Below are positions 53,985 to 61,481 of a stretch of DNA of 64,000 bases, one piece after another. The notes beneath the pieces are model-generated. The model had not been told where the DNA came from and did no database searches. It saw nothing but the letters and a program-made list of their open reading frames with translations. The position numbers were made by a program, and so were the translations under genes. Origin of the DNA: Streptomyces sp. NRRL F-6131 (GTDB lineage Bacteria; Actinomycetota; Actinomycetes; Streptomycetales; Streptomycetaceae). Each line of letters starts with the position of its first letter. Position 1 is the first letter of the stretch. Where the stretch lies: the NCBI GenBank assembly GCA_000719695.1, contig JOHN01000001.1, forward strand, positions 62,001 to 126,000, in the 5' to 3' direction.

Positions 53985-54716
53985 GTGGCCAAGCTGAACC
54001 AGATCATCGCCGTCGAAAAGGGCGTCAAGTCGAAGTCCTTCCAGGAGCTGACGCAGTCCCACCAGGACCTGCAGAAGCCCCCGTTGCTGGCCGGCATCTC
54101 CCGGACGTACCAGCCCAAGGACGAGGAGGGTGAGCAGCTCCCTCCGGAGTCCACCCGTGTCCAGATCAAGGCCGAGGACGTCCTGCGGACCACGGCCGCC
54201 ACCCTGACCCGACTGTTCGACGTCACCGCGACCAAGGACTGGGCGAACACCTCCGCCCGCGCCGACGTCGTGGTCGACGGCCGCACGCTCGTCGCCGACG
54301 CGCCGGTCACCTACCTGCTCTTCCTGGAGAAGCAGCTCACCGACCTGCGGACGTTCATCCGCAAGCTGCCCGTCCTGGACGCCGCCGAGGCCTGGAGCCA
54401 CGACCCGTCCACGGACGCCTGGAAGACCGAGGCGGTGCGCACCAACCGCACCAAGAAGGTGCCGCGCAACCACGTCAAGGCCGAGGCGACCGAGAAGCAC
54501 CCGGCGCAGGTCGAGGTGTACTACGAGGACGTCGCGATCGGCTACTGGACGACCGTGAAGTTCTCCGGCGCCCTCCCGGCCCGACGGGTCAACGAGCTCG
54601 TCGAGCGGGTCGAGAAGCTGCAGCAGGCCGTGCAGTTCGCCCGCGAGGAGGCCAACGGGACCGAGGTCGACGACCGGCGGGTCGGCGACGCGGTGTTCGG
54701 CTACCTGTTCGGGTAG
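53985..54716 (+). CDS. unrecognised conserved-looking protein upstream of two tRNA-like RNAs
   Basis: A 243-residue soluble protein without signal or membrane helix. Notable stretches are LNQIIAVEKGVKSKSFQELT, LLFLEKQLTDLRTFIRKLP, VEVYYEDVAIGYWTTVKFSG and a C-terminal coiled helix (RVNELVERVEKLQQAVQFAR). I recognise no catalytic motif. Codon use fits the host genome. Its stop lies 19 bases before the outer stem of the first tRNA-like RNA, and no terminator separates them, so gene and RNAs may share a transcript ending at 55064-55097. A role with those RNAs is only a guess from position. Confidence 0.75.
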   Translation: MAKLNQIIAVEKGVKSKSFQELTQSHQDLQKPPLLAGISRTYQPKDEEGEQLPPESTRVQIKAEDVLRTTAATLTRLFDVTATKDWANTSARADVVVDGRTLVADAPVTYLLFLEKQLTDLRTFIRKLPVLDAAEAWSHDPSTDAWKTEAVRTNRTKKVPRNHVKAEATEKHPAQVEVYYEDVAIGYWTTVKFSGALPARRVNELVERVEKLQQAVQFAREEANGTEVDDRRVGDAVFGYLFG

Positions 54717-54735
54717 CCCCATGATCGCCCCCGGG

Positions 54736-54893
54736 TGAGACCGGGGGTGGCGCGAAGAGCGCAAGCTGACACTGAGGTTGAAGCTGACACCGGGGAATGT
54801 GGGGGTTCGAGTCCCTCCTCCGGCACCACGTGCCGGAGTGGCCCAAATTGGCAGAGGCACCCCGATAAGACTCAGACTCTCGCTCAAGTCTCA
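54736..54893 (+). ncRNA. circularly permuted tRNA-like RNA 1 (YrlA-like)
   Basis: Read in order: T stem 54801-54805/54813-54817 with loop TTCGAGT; 3' acceptor strand CTCCGGC (54818-54824); a 7-nt loop ACCACGT; 5' acceptor strand GCCGGAG (54832-54838), pairing perfectly; TG; D arm 54841-54843/54856-54858 with GG in the loop. The anticodon-like stem CGGGG (54791-54795)/CCCCG (54860-54864) closes the domain, with AATGT as variable loop. Three more helices extend outward: CTGAG/CTCAG (54772-54776/54871-54875), GAGCG/CGCTC (54757-54761/54881-54885), TGAGAC/GTCTCA (54736-54741/54888-54893). If read as a tRNA, the loop ATAAGAC would give anticodon AAG. The word AAGCTGACAC occurs twice (54763, 54781). 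Confidence 0.75.
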
Positions 54894-54899
54894 GCATTC

Positions 54900-55057
54900 G
54901 CCGCCGAGCGCCGGATCGACCGGGTGTGTGCTACAGCGTGGGTTGCGGGTTCGAATCCCGTCTGCGCCTCTCCATGGCGCGGTAGCTTCAACGGCAGAGC
55001 AACGCTGTGAAAATGACCCGCACCCTTAAACGTGCCGGTGCAGAGCAATTGGGTGGC
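54900..55057 (+). ncRNA. circularly permuted tRNA-like RNA 2 (YrlA-like)
   Basis: Same plan as RNA 1 with different sequence. T stem 54945-54949/54957-54961 with loop TTCGAAT; 3' acceptor strand CTGCGCC (54962-54968); 7-nt loop TCTCCAT; 5' acceptor strand GGCGCGG (54976-54982), pairing with one G-U; TA; D arm GCTT/GAGC (54985-54988/54997-55000). Closing anticodon-like stem AGCGT (54935-54939)/ACGCT (55002-55006). Outer helices: CGGGT/ACCCG (54921-54925/55016-55020), GCGCCGG/CCGGTGC (54908-54914/55035-55041), GCCGCC/GGTGGC (54900-54905/55052-55057). As a tRNA, loop GTGAAAA would give anticodon GAA. A terminator starts seven bases later. Confidence 0.75.
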
Positions 55058-55063
55058 ACAGCA

Positions 55064-55097
55064 GGGGCCCGGGAGCTGGATACCGCTCCCGGGCCCC
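55064..55097 (+). terminator. 12-bp stem terminator after the tRNA-like RNAs
   Basis: GGGGCCCGGGAG pairs with CTCCCGGGCCCC around a 10-nt loop, and could also end the convergent dehydrogenase transcript. Confidence 0.85.
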
Positions 55098-55119
55098 GTC
55101 ACGTCCGCGCGCCGTACCG

Positions 55120-55989
55120 TCAGGCGGTCGCGGTGTAGTCGTAGAAGCCGCGGCCGGACTTGCGGCCCAGCAGGCCCGCGTCGACCATCCGGGACAGCAG
55201 CGGCGGAGCGGCGTACAGCGGCTCCTTGTACTCGTCGTACATCGACTCGGCGATCGAGACGATGGTGTCCAGACCGATCAGGTCGCACAGCCGCAGCGGA
55301 CCCATCGGGTGGGCGCAGCCGGCCTCCATGCCCTTGTCGATGTCGGAGGCGGTGGCCACGCCCGACTCGAACATCCGCACCGCCGACAGCAGGTACGGCA
55401 CCAGCAGCGCGTTGACCACGAAGCCGGCCCGGTCCCGGGCGCGGATCGGGGCCTTGTGCAGCACCTCGACGGCGAAGGCCTCCGCGCGGTCGGTGGTGGT
55501 CGCCGAGGTGGTCAGGGTCGGGATCACCTCGACCAGCTTCTGCACCGGCGCCGGGTTGAAGAAGTGCAGGCCGACGACCTGCTCGGGGCGGGAGGTGGCG
55601 GCGGCCAGCTTCACGATCGGGATCGAGGAGGTGTTGGAGGCGAGGATCGCGTCCCGGCGCTCGACGACGCGGTCCAGCGTCTCGAAGATCTTCACCTTGA
55701 TGTCCTCGCGCTCGGCGACCGCCTCGACCACCAGGTCACGGTCCGCGAAGTCCGCCAGGTCGACCGTGAAGGCCATCCGGGAGAGCGCCTCGTCCTTCTG
55801 CTCCTCCGTCAGCTTGCCGCGCTTCACGGCGGTCTCCAGGGAGTTGGTCAGCCGGGCCCGGCCGAACTCCAGCGCCTCCCCGCTGGCCTCGGCGACCAGG
55901 ACGTCCAGCCCCGCCCGGGCGAACACCTCCGCGATGCCCGACCCCATCAGGCCGCAGCCGATCACTCCGACGCGCGCGATGTCACTCAC
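55120..55989 (-). CDS. 3-hydroxybutyryl-CoA dehydrogenase
   Basis: A 289-residue 3-hydroxyacyl-CoA dehydrogenase. The NAD motif is VGVIGCGLMGSGIAEV at the N-terminus; SNTSSIPIVKLA and GLHFFNPAPVQKLVEVI hold the catalytic Ser/His region, and KSGRGFYDY ends the C-terminal helical domain. It oxidises 3-hydroxybutyryl-CoA or similar acyl-CoA in fatty acid or polyhydroxybutyrate metabolism. GTG start 55989. Single-gene unit. Confidence 0.94.
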   Translation of the reverse strand: MSDIARVGVIGCGLMGSGIAEVFARAGLDVLVAEASGEALEFGRARLTNSLETAVKRGKLTEEQKDEALSRMAFTVDLADFADRDLVVEAVAEREDIKVKIFETLDRVVERRDAILASNTSSIPIVKLAAATSRPEQVVGLHFFNPAPVQKLVEVIPTLTTSATTTDRAEAFAVEVLHKAPIRARDRAGFVVNALLVPYLLSAVRMFESGVATASDIDKGMEAGCAHPMGPLRLCDLIGLDTIVSIAESMYDEYKEPLYAAPPLLSRMVDAGLLGRKSGRGFYDYTATA

Positions 55990-56280
55990 TCAGTTGCCCT
56001 TCGGTGGAGCTGGGGGTCGCCCAGCGACAGTGGCCCAGCAGCTGCTGTTCGGCGGTTCGGATCACCGGTATGTGCGGACCGGTGCACCGCCCCGACGACG
56101 TTACTACTCCCTACCGGCGAGTAGGTCATCCCCTCCCAGGACCGGATCGCCCCGCCCCGCCCTGCGCCGAACGGGTGGCCCGGCCGCGCCGCGCGCCCCG
56201 TCCGCCCCCGCCCCCGCCCGCCGGGGGACAGAATGCGGGCCGGACAGCGGTTGACCGGGGACGGACGAAGGGAACGCGGC

Positions 56281-57099
56281 ATGCCGACGGGATCGCTCAC
56301 GGGACAGGTCGCCCTGATCACCGGCGCCGGCCGGGGCGTCGGCCGGGAGATCGCCGTCGGGCTCGCCGCCGAGGGCATGGCCGTGGGCCTGGTCGGCCGC
56401 ACCCACGAGACCCTCACCGACACCCTCAAGGAATGCGTGCGGCACGGCTCGCGCGGCGTCGCCGTCACCGCCGACGTCACCCGTCCCGGCTCGGTCCGCG
56501 AAGCCGTCCGCGTCGTCGAGCGCGACCTCGGCCCGCTCGACCTGCTGGTCAACAACGCCGGCCAGGTCGACCGCGCCGAGGCCCCGCTCTGGGAGACCGA
56601 CGTCAACCAGTGGTGGCAGGTCGTCGAGGTCAACCTGCGCGGCCCCTACAACCTGCTGCGCTGCGTGCTGCCCGGCATGGTCGAACGCGGCCGGGGGCGC
56701 GTCGTCAACCTCAACTCCGGCTTCGCGCTGCGCCCCGACGGCCGCTACACCGCGTACGCCACCTCCAAGGCCGCGCTGCTCAGGCTCTCCGACAACCTCG
56801 CCGACTCGCTCGCCGAGCACCACGTCGTCGTCCTCGACATCAGCCCCGGCGCCGTCGCCACCGACATGACCGCCGGGATGCCGATGTTCCGGGACATGAA
56901 GGCCTGGGGCTCCGTCCCGTACATGGTCGCCGTCACCGTGGACGCCGCGCGCGGGCGCTTCGACGCGCTGCACGGCCGGTTCATCCACGCCGGGCGGGAC
57001 GACCTGGAGGAGCTGGTCCGCCGCGCGGAGGAGATCCGCGCGGCGGACGCCCGCACGCTGCGGCTGCGCCCCTACGGCCCGGACGACCCGCTGGGCTGA
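56281..57099 (+). CDS. short-chain dehydrogenase/reductase
   Basis: A 272-residue classical SDR with TGAGRGVGREIA, VGRTHET after strand 2 (NADP-type), NNAGQVD near residue 97, Ser in NLNSGFALRPDG and YATSKAAL. ATG 56281 opens the domain directly; an in-frame upstream start at 56233 is less likely. The substrate cannot be told; the neighbours give no pathway. A hairpin follows at 57126. Confidence 0.9.
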   Translation: MPTGSLTGQVALITGAGRGVGREIAVGLAAEGMAVGLVGRTHETLTDTLKECVRHGSRGVAVTADVTRPGSVREAVRVVERDLGPLDLLVNNAGQVDRAEAPLWETDVNQWWQVVEVNLRGPYNLLRCVLPGMVERGRGRVVNLNSGFALRPDGRYTAYATSKAALLRLSDNLADSLAEHHVVVLDISPGAVATDMTAGMPMFRDMKAWGSVPYMVAVTVDAARGRFDALHGRFIHAGRDDLEELVRRAEEIRAADARTLRLRPYGPDDPLG

Positions 57100-57125
57100 C
57101 GGGTCCGCCCGGGGTGGCGCGGGCC

Positions 57126-57147
57126 CCGGGAGCGACGCGACTCCCGG
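57126..57147. terminator. short dyad between convergent SDR and reductase genes
   Basis: CCGGGAG pairs with CTCCCGG around an 8-nt loop. Confidence 0.5.
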
Positions 57148-57202
57148 ACGGGGCGGCCGGCTCCCGGCGGGCCGGGGGCGGCCGGGTGGACGGGCGGGGC
57201 GC

Positions 57203-58228
57203 TCAGAGCCCGGCGAGCGCCGTCAGGGCGTCCAGCTCGGCCGCGGTGAGCGAGCCCGGGGCCCGGCCGGTCCGGGCGAACTCGCCGGCCAGTCGCTGGA
57301 GCGCCTCGTTGAGCGGCGCCGCCGCCCCGTGCAACCGCGCCAGCAGCGCTATCTCGCCGTTCAGGTGATCGGCCTCGATCGAACCGGTGCCGCGCGCCAG
57401 GCTCTGCCAGGACGACGAACCGGTCCGCTCCTCGCCGGCCACCGGCTCCAGCCGGACCGTCTTCCCGGCCTCGCGGGCCAGCTCCACCGCGTCGTCGTGG
57501 GGGATGCCGGCGGCCACCAGCACGGCCGCGCCCTCGGCCGTCACCCGCTCGGACAGCGCCTCCAGCCGGCCGTCCGCCGCGCCCGGCCCGTCCGCACCCC
57601 GGCCCGCCACCGCGTCCAGGGCGTTGCCGAGGTTGCCGAGCAGCTTGGTGTACTTCCACCGCGGCACGTCCTCGTCCACCGGCGCGCTGAAGCCGCACGC
57701 CCCGAGGTCGGCCGCGATCGCGGCGGCCCGGTCGCCCCCGGTGCCGGACGGGTAGCCGCCCACCCGCAGGATGCCGCTCACCGGCGTGCCGTTCGCGCTC
57801 ACCCGGCCCGGCGCCACATGGGTCGAGGGCATCCACACGAACACCGCCAGCACCTCGCGGAACAGCCGCAGCGCGAGCCGCTCGTTCTCCACCCCGTTCT
57901 GCGCGCACAGCAGCGGCAGCCGCTCGGCGGCCGTCCCGCCGCCCTCCACCGGGCGCGGCGCCCACGCGTCCAGCACGGCGGCGGTGTCCTGCGACTTCAC
58001 GGCCAGGACGAGCACGTCGTCCGGGCGCAGCGTCAGCTCCTCCGGCCCGCCGACCGCCGGGATCCGCAGCGTCCGGACGCCCTCCGGCGTCCCGAACCAC
58101 AGTCCGTCCGCCCGCAGCGCCCCCAGGTGCGCGCCGCGCGCCACCAGGACCACCTCGTGCCCACCCTCGTGCAGCCGCGCACCGATCGTGCCGCCCACCG
58201 CACCCGCCCCGACGATGATGTAGCGCAT
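57203..58228 (-). CDS. 2-dehydropantoate 2-reductase family protein
   Basis: A 341-residue ketopantoate reductase-like protein. The NADP motif IIVGAGAVGGTIGARL starts the chain; VLAVKSQDTAAVLD and LCAQNGVENE are family blocks, and the catalytic Lys is in VPRWKYTKLLGNLGNAL. It is longer than E. coli PanE (about 300), and streptomycetes have several paralogues, so a role in pantothenate synthesis is possible but not certain. ATG 58228. Confidence 0.88.
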   Translation of the reverse strand: MRYIIVGAGAVGGTIGARLHEGGHEVVLVARGAHLGALRADGLWFGTPEGVRTLRIPAVGGPEELTLRPDDVLVLAVKSQDTAAVLDAWAPRPVEGGGTAAERLPLLCAQNGVENERLALRLFREVLAVFVWMPSTHVAPGRVSANGTPVSGILRVGGYPSGTGGDRAAAIAADLGACGFSAPVDEDVPRWKYTKLLGNLGNALDAVAGRGADGPGAADGRLEALSERVTAEGAAVLVAAGIPHDDAVELAREAGKTVRLEPVAGEERTGSSSWQSLARGTGSIEADHLNGEIALLARLHGAAAPLNEALQRLAGEFARTGRAPGSLTAAELDALTALAGL

Positions 58229-58338
58229 GCCCGCAGCATCCCACGCACCCCGCGGCCGCCAGAAGCCCCGGGAGCCGGGACGGGGCGGTCGCGGCCGGCG
58301 GGGAGGGCCGGACGGCCCGGTGGCGCCCGTGCGCGGGG

Positions 58339-59256
58339 TCAGGCGCAGAGGCGGCTGGCGGTGACGGGGGTGAGACCGGCCCGGGCGAGGCCGTCGAGGA
58401 TGCCGGGCAGCGCGTCCACCGTGCAGCGGTGGCCCAGGTGCAGGGCGACCACCGAACCGCCGCGCACCGAGCCGAGCACCCGGCGCTGCAGTTCGGCGGC
58501 CGACGGGTCGGCGTAGTCCCGCGGGTCGACGTCGAAGGCCAGCACGTGCTCGTAGCCGACCGCCCTGGCCTGCTCCCGCACCATGGGGGTCGCGTACTGG
58601 GCGGCCGACGGGCGGAACCAGCGCCCGATCGAGCCGGTGAGCCGCTGGAGCCGCTCCGCGCACTGGGCGATCTCGGCGCGCGCCGCGTCCGGCGCCATCG
58701 CCGAGATGTTCTGGTGGTTCTGGGTGTGGTTGCCCAGCTCGTGGCCGCCGTCCAGGATCCGCCGGGCCATCGCCGGCTGCTGGTCGAGCCAGCTGCCGAC
58801 GACCATCACGGTGAGGCCGACGCCGCGCTTCTCGGCGATCTCCAGCAGCGCCGTGGCGAGCGCCGGGTCGCCGCTGCCGTGGAAGGTCAGCGCGACGTTG
58901 CGGCCGGTGCGCGGCCCGTACGCCACCTCGACGGGCGTGCCGGGCGCCAGCGGCGGCAGCACCGGGGCGACGGGCGGCGCGCTGGCGGCCGCCGCGGCGG
59001 TGGTGCCCGCCGTCGGGCCGGCGCCCTCGGCCACCGCGGCGGGGGCGGCGGGCGCGGGCGAGGCGGGCCCCTCGCCGCCCACCCAGGCGGGGTCCACGGT
59101 GCCCGAGGGGTCGACCGACCCCGGGCGCACGGCGAACGCGCCCGGATCGGCCCTGCGGCGCCCGGGGTCGCCGCAGGCCGTGAGCAGCCCGCCCGCGGCG
59201 GTCAGGGCGGCCAGCTTGACGGTGGTGCGCAGGACGGTGCGCCGGTCGGCAGTCAT
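58339..59256 (-). CDS. polysaccharide-deacetylase-fold lipoprotein with altered first motif
   Basis: A 305-residue NodB-fold protein. A twin-arginine-like signal (DRRTVLRTT) ends in the lipobox LTAC, so it is a surface lipoprotein, followed by an 80-residue Ala/Pro linker. The second NodB motif GNHTQNH keeps the two metal His, and RWFRPSAAQYA is motif 3. Motif 1, normally TFDDGP, reads TFHGSGDP, so the catalytic-base Asp and the metal Asp are not in their usual places. It may be inactive, bind sugar only, or use the later Asp. The C-terminal LHLGHRC matches motif 5. Confidence 0.88.
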   Translation of the reverse strand: MTADRRTVLRTTVKLAALTAAGGLLTACGDPGRRRADPGAFAVRPGSVDPSGTVDPAWVGGEGPASPAPAAPAAVAEGAGPTAGTTAAAAASAPPVAPVLPPLAPGTPVEVAYGPRTGRNVALTFHGSGDPALATALLEIAEKRGVGLTVMVVGSWLDQQPAMARRILDGGHELGNHTQNHQNISAMAPDAARAEIAQCAERLQRLTGSIGRWFRPSAAQYATPMVREQARAVGYEHVLAFDVDPRDYADPSAAELQRRVLGSVRGGSVVALHLGHRCTVDALPGILDGLARAGLTPVTASRLCA

Positions 59257-59469
59257 CGGCAGCCAGCATAGAAGCGGCGCCCCCGGGCGGCGACCGCCGA
59301 CCGCGGGCGCCGCCGAACGCCCCGCGGGCCGCCGCCGACACGCCCGGACCCCATGGTTCGGATGCTGCGGAAACCTGAACTACCGCTGTTTCGTGGGCGT
59401 GTCGTCGGTTACGATCACGGCGCGCCGTGCGGTGGGGGCCGCACGCCGGCCTCGGACACGGGGCGCGGT

Positions 59470-59541
59470 GAACGCAGGGCACGCACGCGACGCAGGGCAC
59501 GCACCGAACGCAGGGCACGCACCGAACGCAGTGAACGCTTG
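59470..59541 (+). repeat. four 18-bp tandem units upstream of a methyltransferase
   Basis: Units close to GAACGCAGGGCACGCACC; the fourth is degenerate. They end 18 bases before the methyltransferase ATG and would form its mRNA leader. Confidence 0.9.
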
Positions 59542-59559
59542 AACACCAGGGGGCGGAAG

Positions 59560-60462
59560 ATGACCGAGGACACGAGCACCACGGACAGCGTGCTGGGCTC
59601 CGACTGGGAATGGGCGCGCGCCGACGACTGGCAGCCGCCCACGGAACTCGACACCGGGGTCCCGCACACCGCCCGGATGTACGACTACTACCTGGGCGGC
59701 AAGGACAACTTCGAGGCCGACCGCAAGGCCGCCGAGGCCGCCATCGCCGCCTACCCGGCGCTGCCGCTGCTGGCCCGCACCAACCGCGAATTCCTCGGCC
59801 GCGCCGTCGAGTTCGCGGCCGCCCGGGGAATCCGGCAGTTCCTCGACATCGGCACCGGCATCCCCGCCGTGGGCTCCACCAACGAGGTCGCCCAGCGGGT
59901 CGCCCCCGACGCCAGGGTCGTCTACGTCGACAACGACCCGATCGTGGCCTCCCACGCGCGCGCCCTGCTCGCCAGCCACCCGGCCGGTCACACCTCCGTC
60001 ATCGAGGCGGACCTGCGCGACCCCGAGGCCATCCTCGACCACCCCGGCCTGCGCGCCGCCATCGACCTCGGCGAGCCGGTCGCGCTGATGCTGGTCGCCG
60101 TCCTGCACTTCGTCCGCGCGGAGGACGGCGCCGATCGGATCGTCCGCACCCTGCGCGACGCGCTCGCCCCGGGCAGCGCGCTGATCCTCTCCCACGGCAG
60201 CCCCGACTTCGCCTCCCGGGAGTCCGCCTCCGAAGGCGCCCGTATCTACCGCAGCGCCAGCGCCCCGCTGGTGCTGCGCCCCCGCGCGGCCGTCGAACCC
60301 TTCTTCGGCGACTTCGAGTTCGCCGGCCCCGGCCTCGTCCAACTCCCGCTCTGGCGCCCCGTCCCCGGCCACGTCCCCACCGCCGAACTCCCCGACGGCT
60401 GGCAGGACGTCTCCGCCTACGCCGGCGTCGCCTTCAAGCCCCGACCGCAGGTCGGGCGGTGA
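59560..60462 (+). CDS. SAM-dependent methyltransferase (DUF574 family)
   Basis: A 300-residue protein of the streptomycete-expanded DUF574 methyltransferase family. PHTARMYDYYLGGKDNFEAD near residue 35 is the family signature; QFLDIGTGIPAVGSTNEVA is the SAM-binding loop, VVYVDNDPIV binds the ribose, and LMLVAVLHFV follows. Substrates of this family are unknown. ATG 59560 follows GGGGCGGAAG. An 18-bp tandem repeat lies just upstream. Confidence 0.9.
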   Translation: MTEDTSTTDSVLGSDWEWARADDWQPPTELDTGVPHTARMYDYYLGGKDNFEADRKAAEAAIAAYPALPLLARTNREFLGRAVEFAAARGIRQFLDIGTGIPAVGSTNEVAQRVAPDARVVYVDNDPIVASHARALLASHPAGHTSVIEADLRDPEAILDHPGLRAAIDLGEPVALMLVAVLHFVRAEDGADRIVRTLRDALAPGSALILSHGSPDFASRESASEGARIYRSASAPLVLRPRAAVEPFFGDFEFAGPGLVQLPLWRPVPGHVPTAELPDGWQDVSAYAGVAFKPRPQVGR

Positions 60463-60555
60463 CCACCCCACCACCCCTGCCCCCGGCCGCGGCCGAGCTG
60501 CCGGCCGCCCGTCCGGTCGACTGACGCCCGGGCGGGCGGGGGAGCCGGACTATCC

Positions 60556-60930
60556 CTAGCGGCCGCGCAGTTCGTTCATCTCGCGGCGGTCGCGCTTGGT
60601 GGGGCGGCCGGCGCCGCGGTCGCGGACGCCGGGGGCGGCGACGAACTCGCGGGCGGGGCGCGGCGGGCTGTTGTCCACCAGGCACTCGGCCGCGACGTCC
60701 GCGCCGACCCGCTTGCGGATCAGCCTGCGGACCACGACGACCCGCTCCCAGCCCTCCTGGCGCACCCGGACCTCGTCGCCCGGCTTCAGCGACTGCGCCG
60801 GCTTGGCCCGTTCGCCGTTCACCCGCACGTGCCCGGCCTTGCACGCCGCCGCGGCGGCCGACCGCGTCTTGGCCAGCCGCACCGACCAGATCCAGCTGTC
60901 CACCCGGACGCTTCCCTCGTCTTCGACCAT
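60556..60930 (-). CDS. S4-domain RNA-binding protein (Hsp15/HslR-like)
   Basis: A 124-residue protein with an S4 domain: VRVDSWIWSVRLAKTRSAAA, then ACKAGHVRVNGERAKPAQSLK. The basic C-terminal tail (GRPTKRDRREMNELRGR) resembles Hsp15, which binds stalled 50S subunits that carry nascent chains. On the minus strand TAGGCT (60942-60937) ends six bases before the ATG, so it may be leaderless. Confidence 0.88.
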   Translation of the reverse strand: MVEDEGSVRVDSWIWSVRLAKTRSAAAAACKAGHVRVNGERAKPAQSLKPGDEVRVRQEGWERVVVVRRLIRKRVGADVAAECLVDNSPPRPAREFVAAPGVRDRGAGRPTKRDRREMNELRGR

Positions 60931-60958
60931 CCCCCGAGCCTAGAGGCTGTTTCCCCGC

Positions 60959-61363
60959 TCAGCGGCGGCCGGGGGCCTCCTGGACGGCCCAGCCGTTGCC
61001 GTCCGGGTCGTTGAAGAAGACGAAGGAGTTCCACACCTCGCCGCGCCCGTCCACCCGGGCGCCGGCCTCGAAATGCTGGACCGGGCTCACCTCGACGCCC
61101 CGCGCCAGCAGTTCCTTGTGCGCGCGGTCGATGTCCGGCACCACCAGCTGGAGTCCCTTCAGCGAGCCGGCCGGCGCGTCGGTCAGGCCGGTGCCCACCA
61201 CGATCGAGCAGCCGGAGCCGGGGGGCGTCAGCTGCACCACCCGGACGCCGTCCCGGATCCGGGTGTCGTGGTCGACGGTGAAACCGGCCTGTTCCTCGTA
61301 GAAGAGCTTGGCCCGGTCGACGTCCGCCACCGGGACCACCACCACTTCGAGCTTCCAGTCCAT
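60959..61363 (-). CDS. VOC-superfamily (glyoxalase/bleomycin-resistance fold) protein
   Basis: A 134-residue protein with two beta-alpha-beta-beta-beta units: EVVVVPVADVDRAKLFYEE and GLQLVVPDIDRAHKELLARG are the two start strands, and SFVFFNDPDGNGWAVQE ends it. Typical metal ligands (His/Glu) are partly present; the last Glu is in VQE. Enzyme or binding role unknown. ATG 61363. Confidence 0.88.
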   Translation of the reverse strand: MDWKLEVVVVPVADVDRAKLFYEEQAGFTVDHDTRIRDGVRVVQLTPPGSGCSIVVGTGLTDAPAGSLKGLQLVVPDIDRAHKELLARGVEVSPVQHFEAGARVDGRGEVWNSFVFFNDPDGNGWAVQEAPGRR

Positions 61364-61481
61364 GGCCTCGTGCCTTCCCTCGGGTCCCCTCGGGTCCTTC
61401 CAGTATCGGGTGCCGCCCGGGCCCTCGCCCGGCGTCGGTGCGGGCATCGGTGCGGGCGCCGGTCGGCTAGCCTGGGCCACG

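Noticed and set aside
54791..55006. Ordinary tRNA gene(s) read in normal order (5' half at 54832 joined to the T arm at 54945)
   Set aside because: Acceptor strands GCCGGAG and CTGCGCC do not pair, and the anticodon stem CCCCG has no partner downstream. Each 5' half pairs instead with the 3' half just upstream.
54717..55060. Group I permuted intron-exon arrangement producing circular tRNAs
   Set aside because: Flanks are only about 55-75 nt and form simple interrupted stems; no P7-type core or guanosine site was seen.
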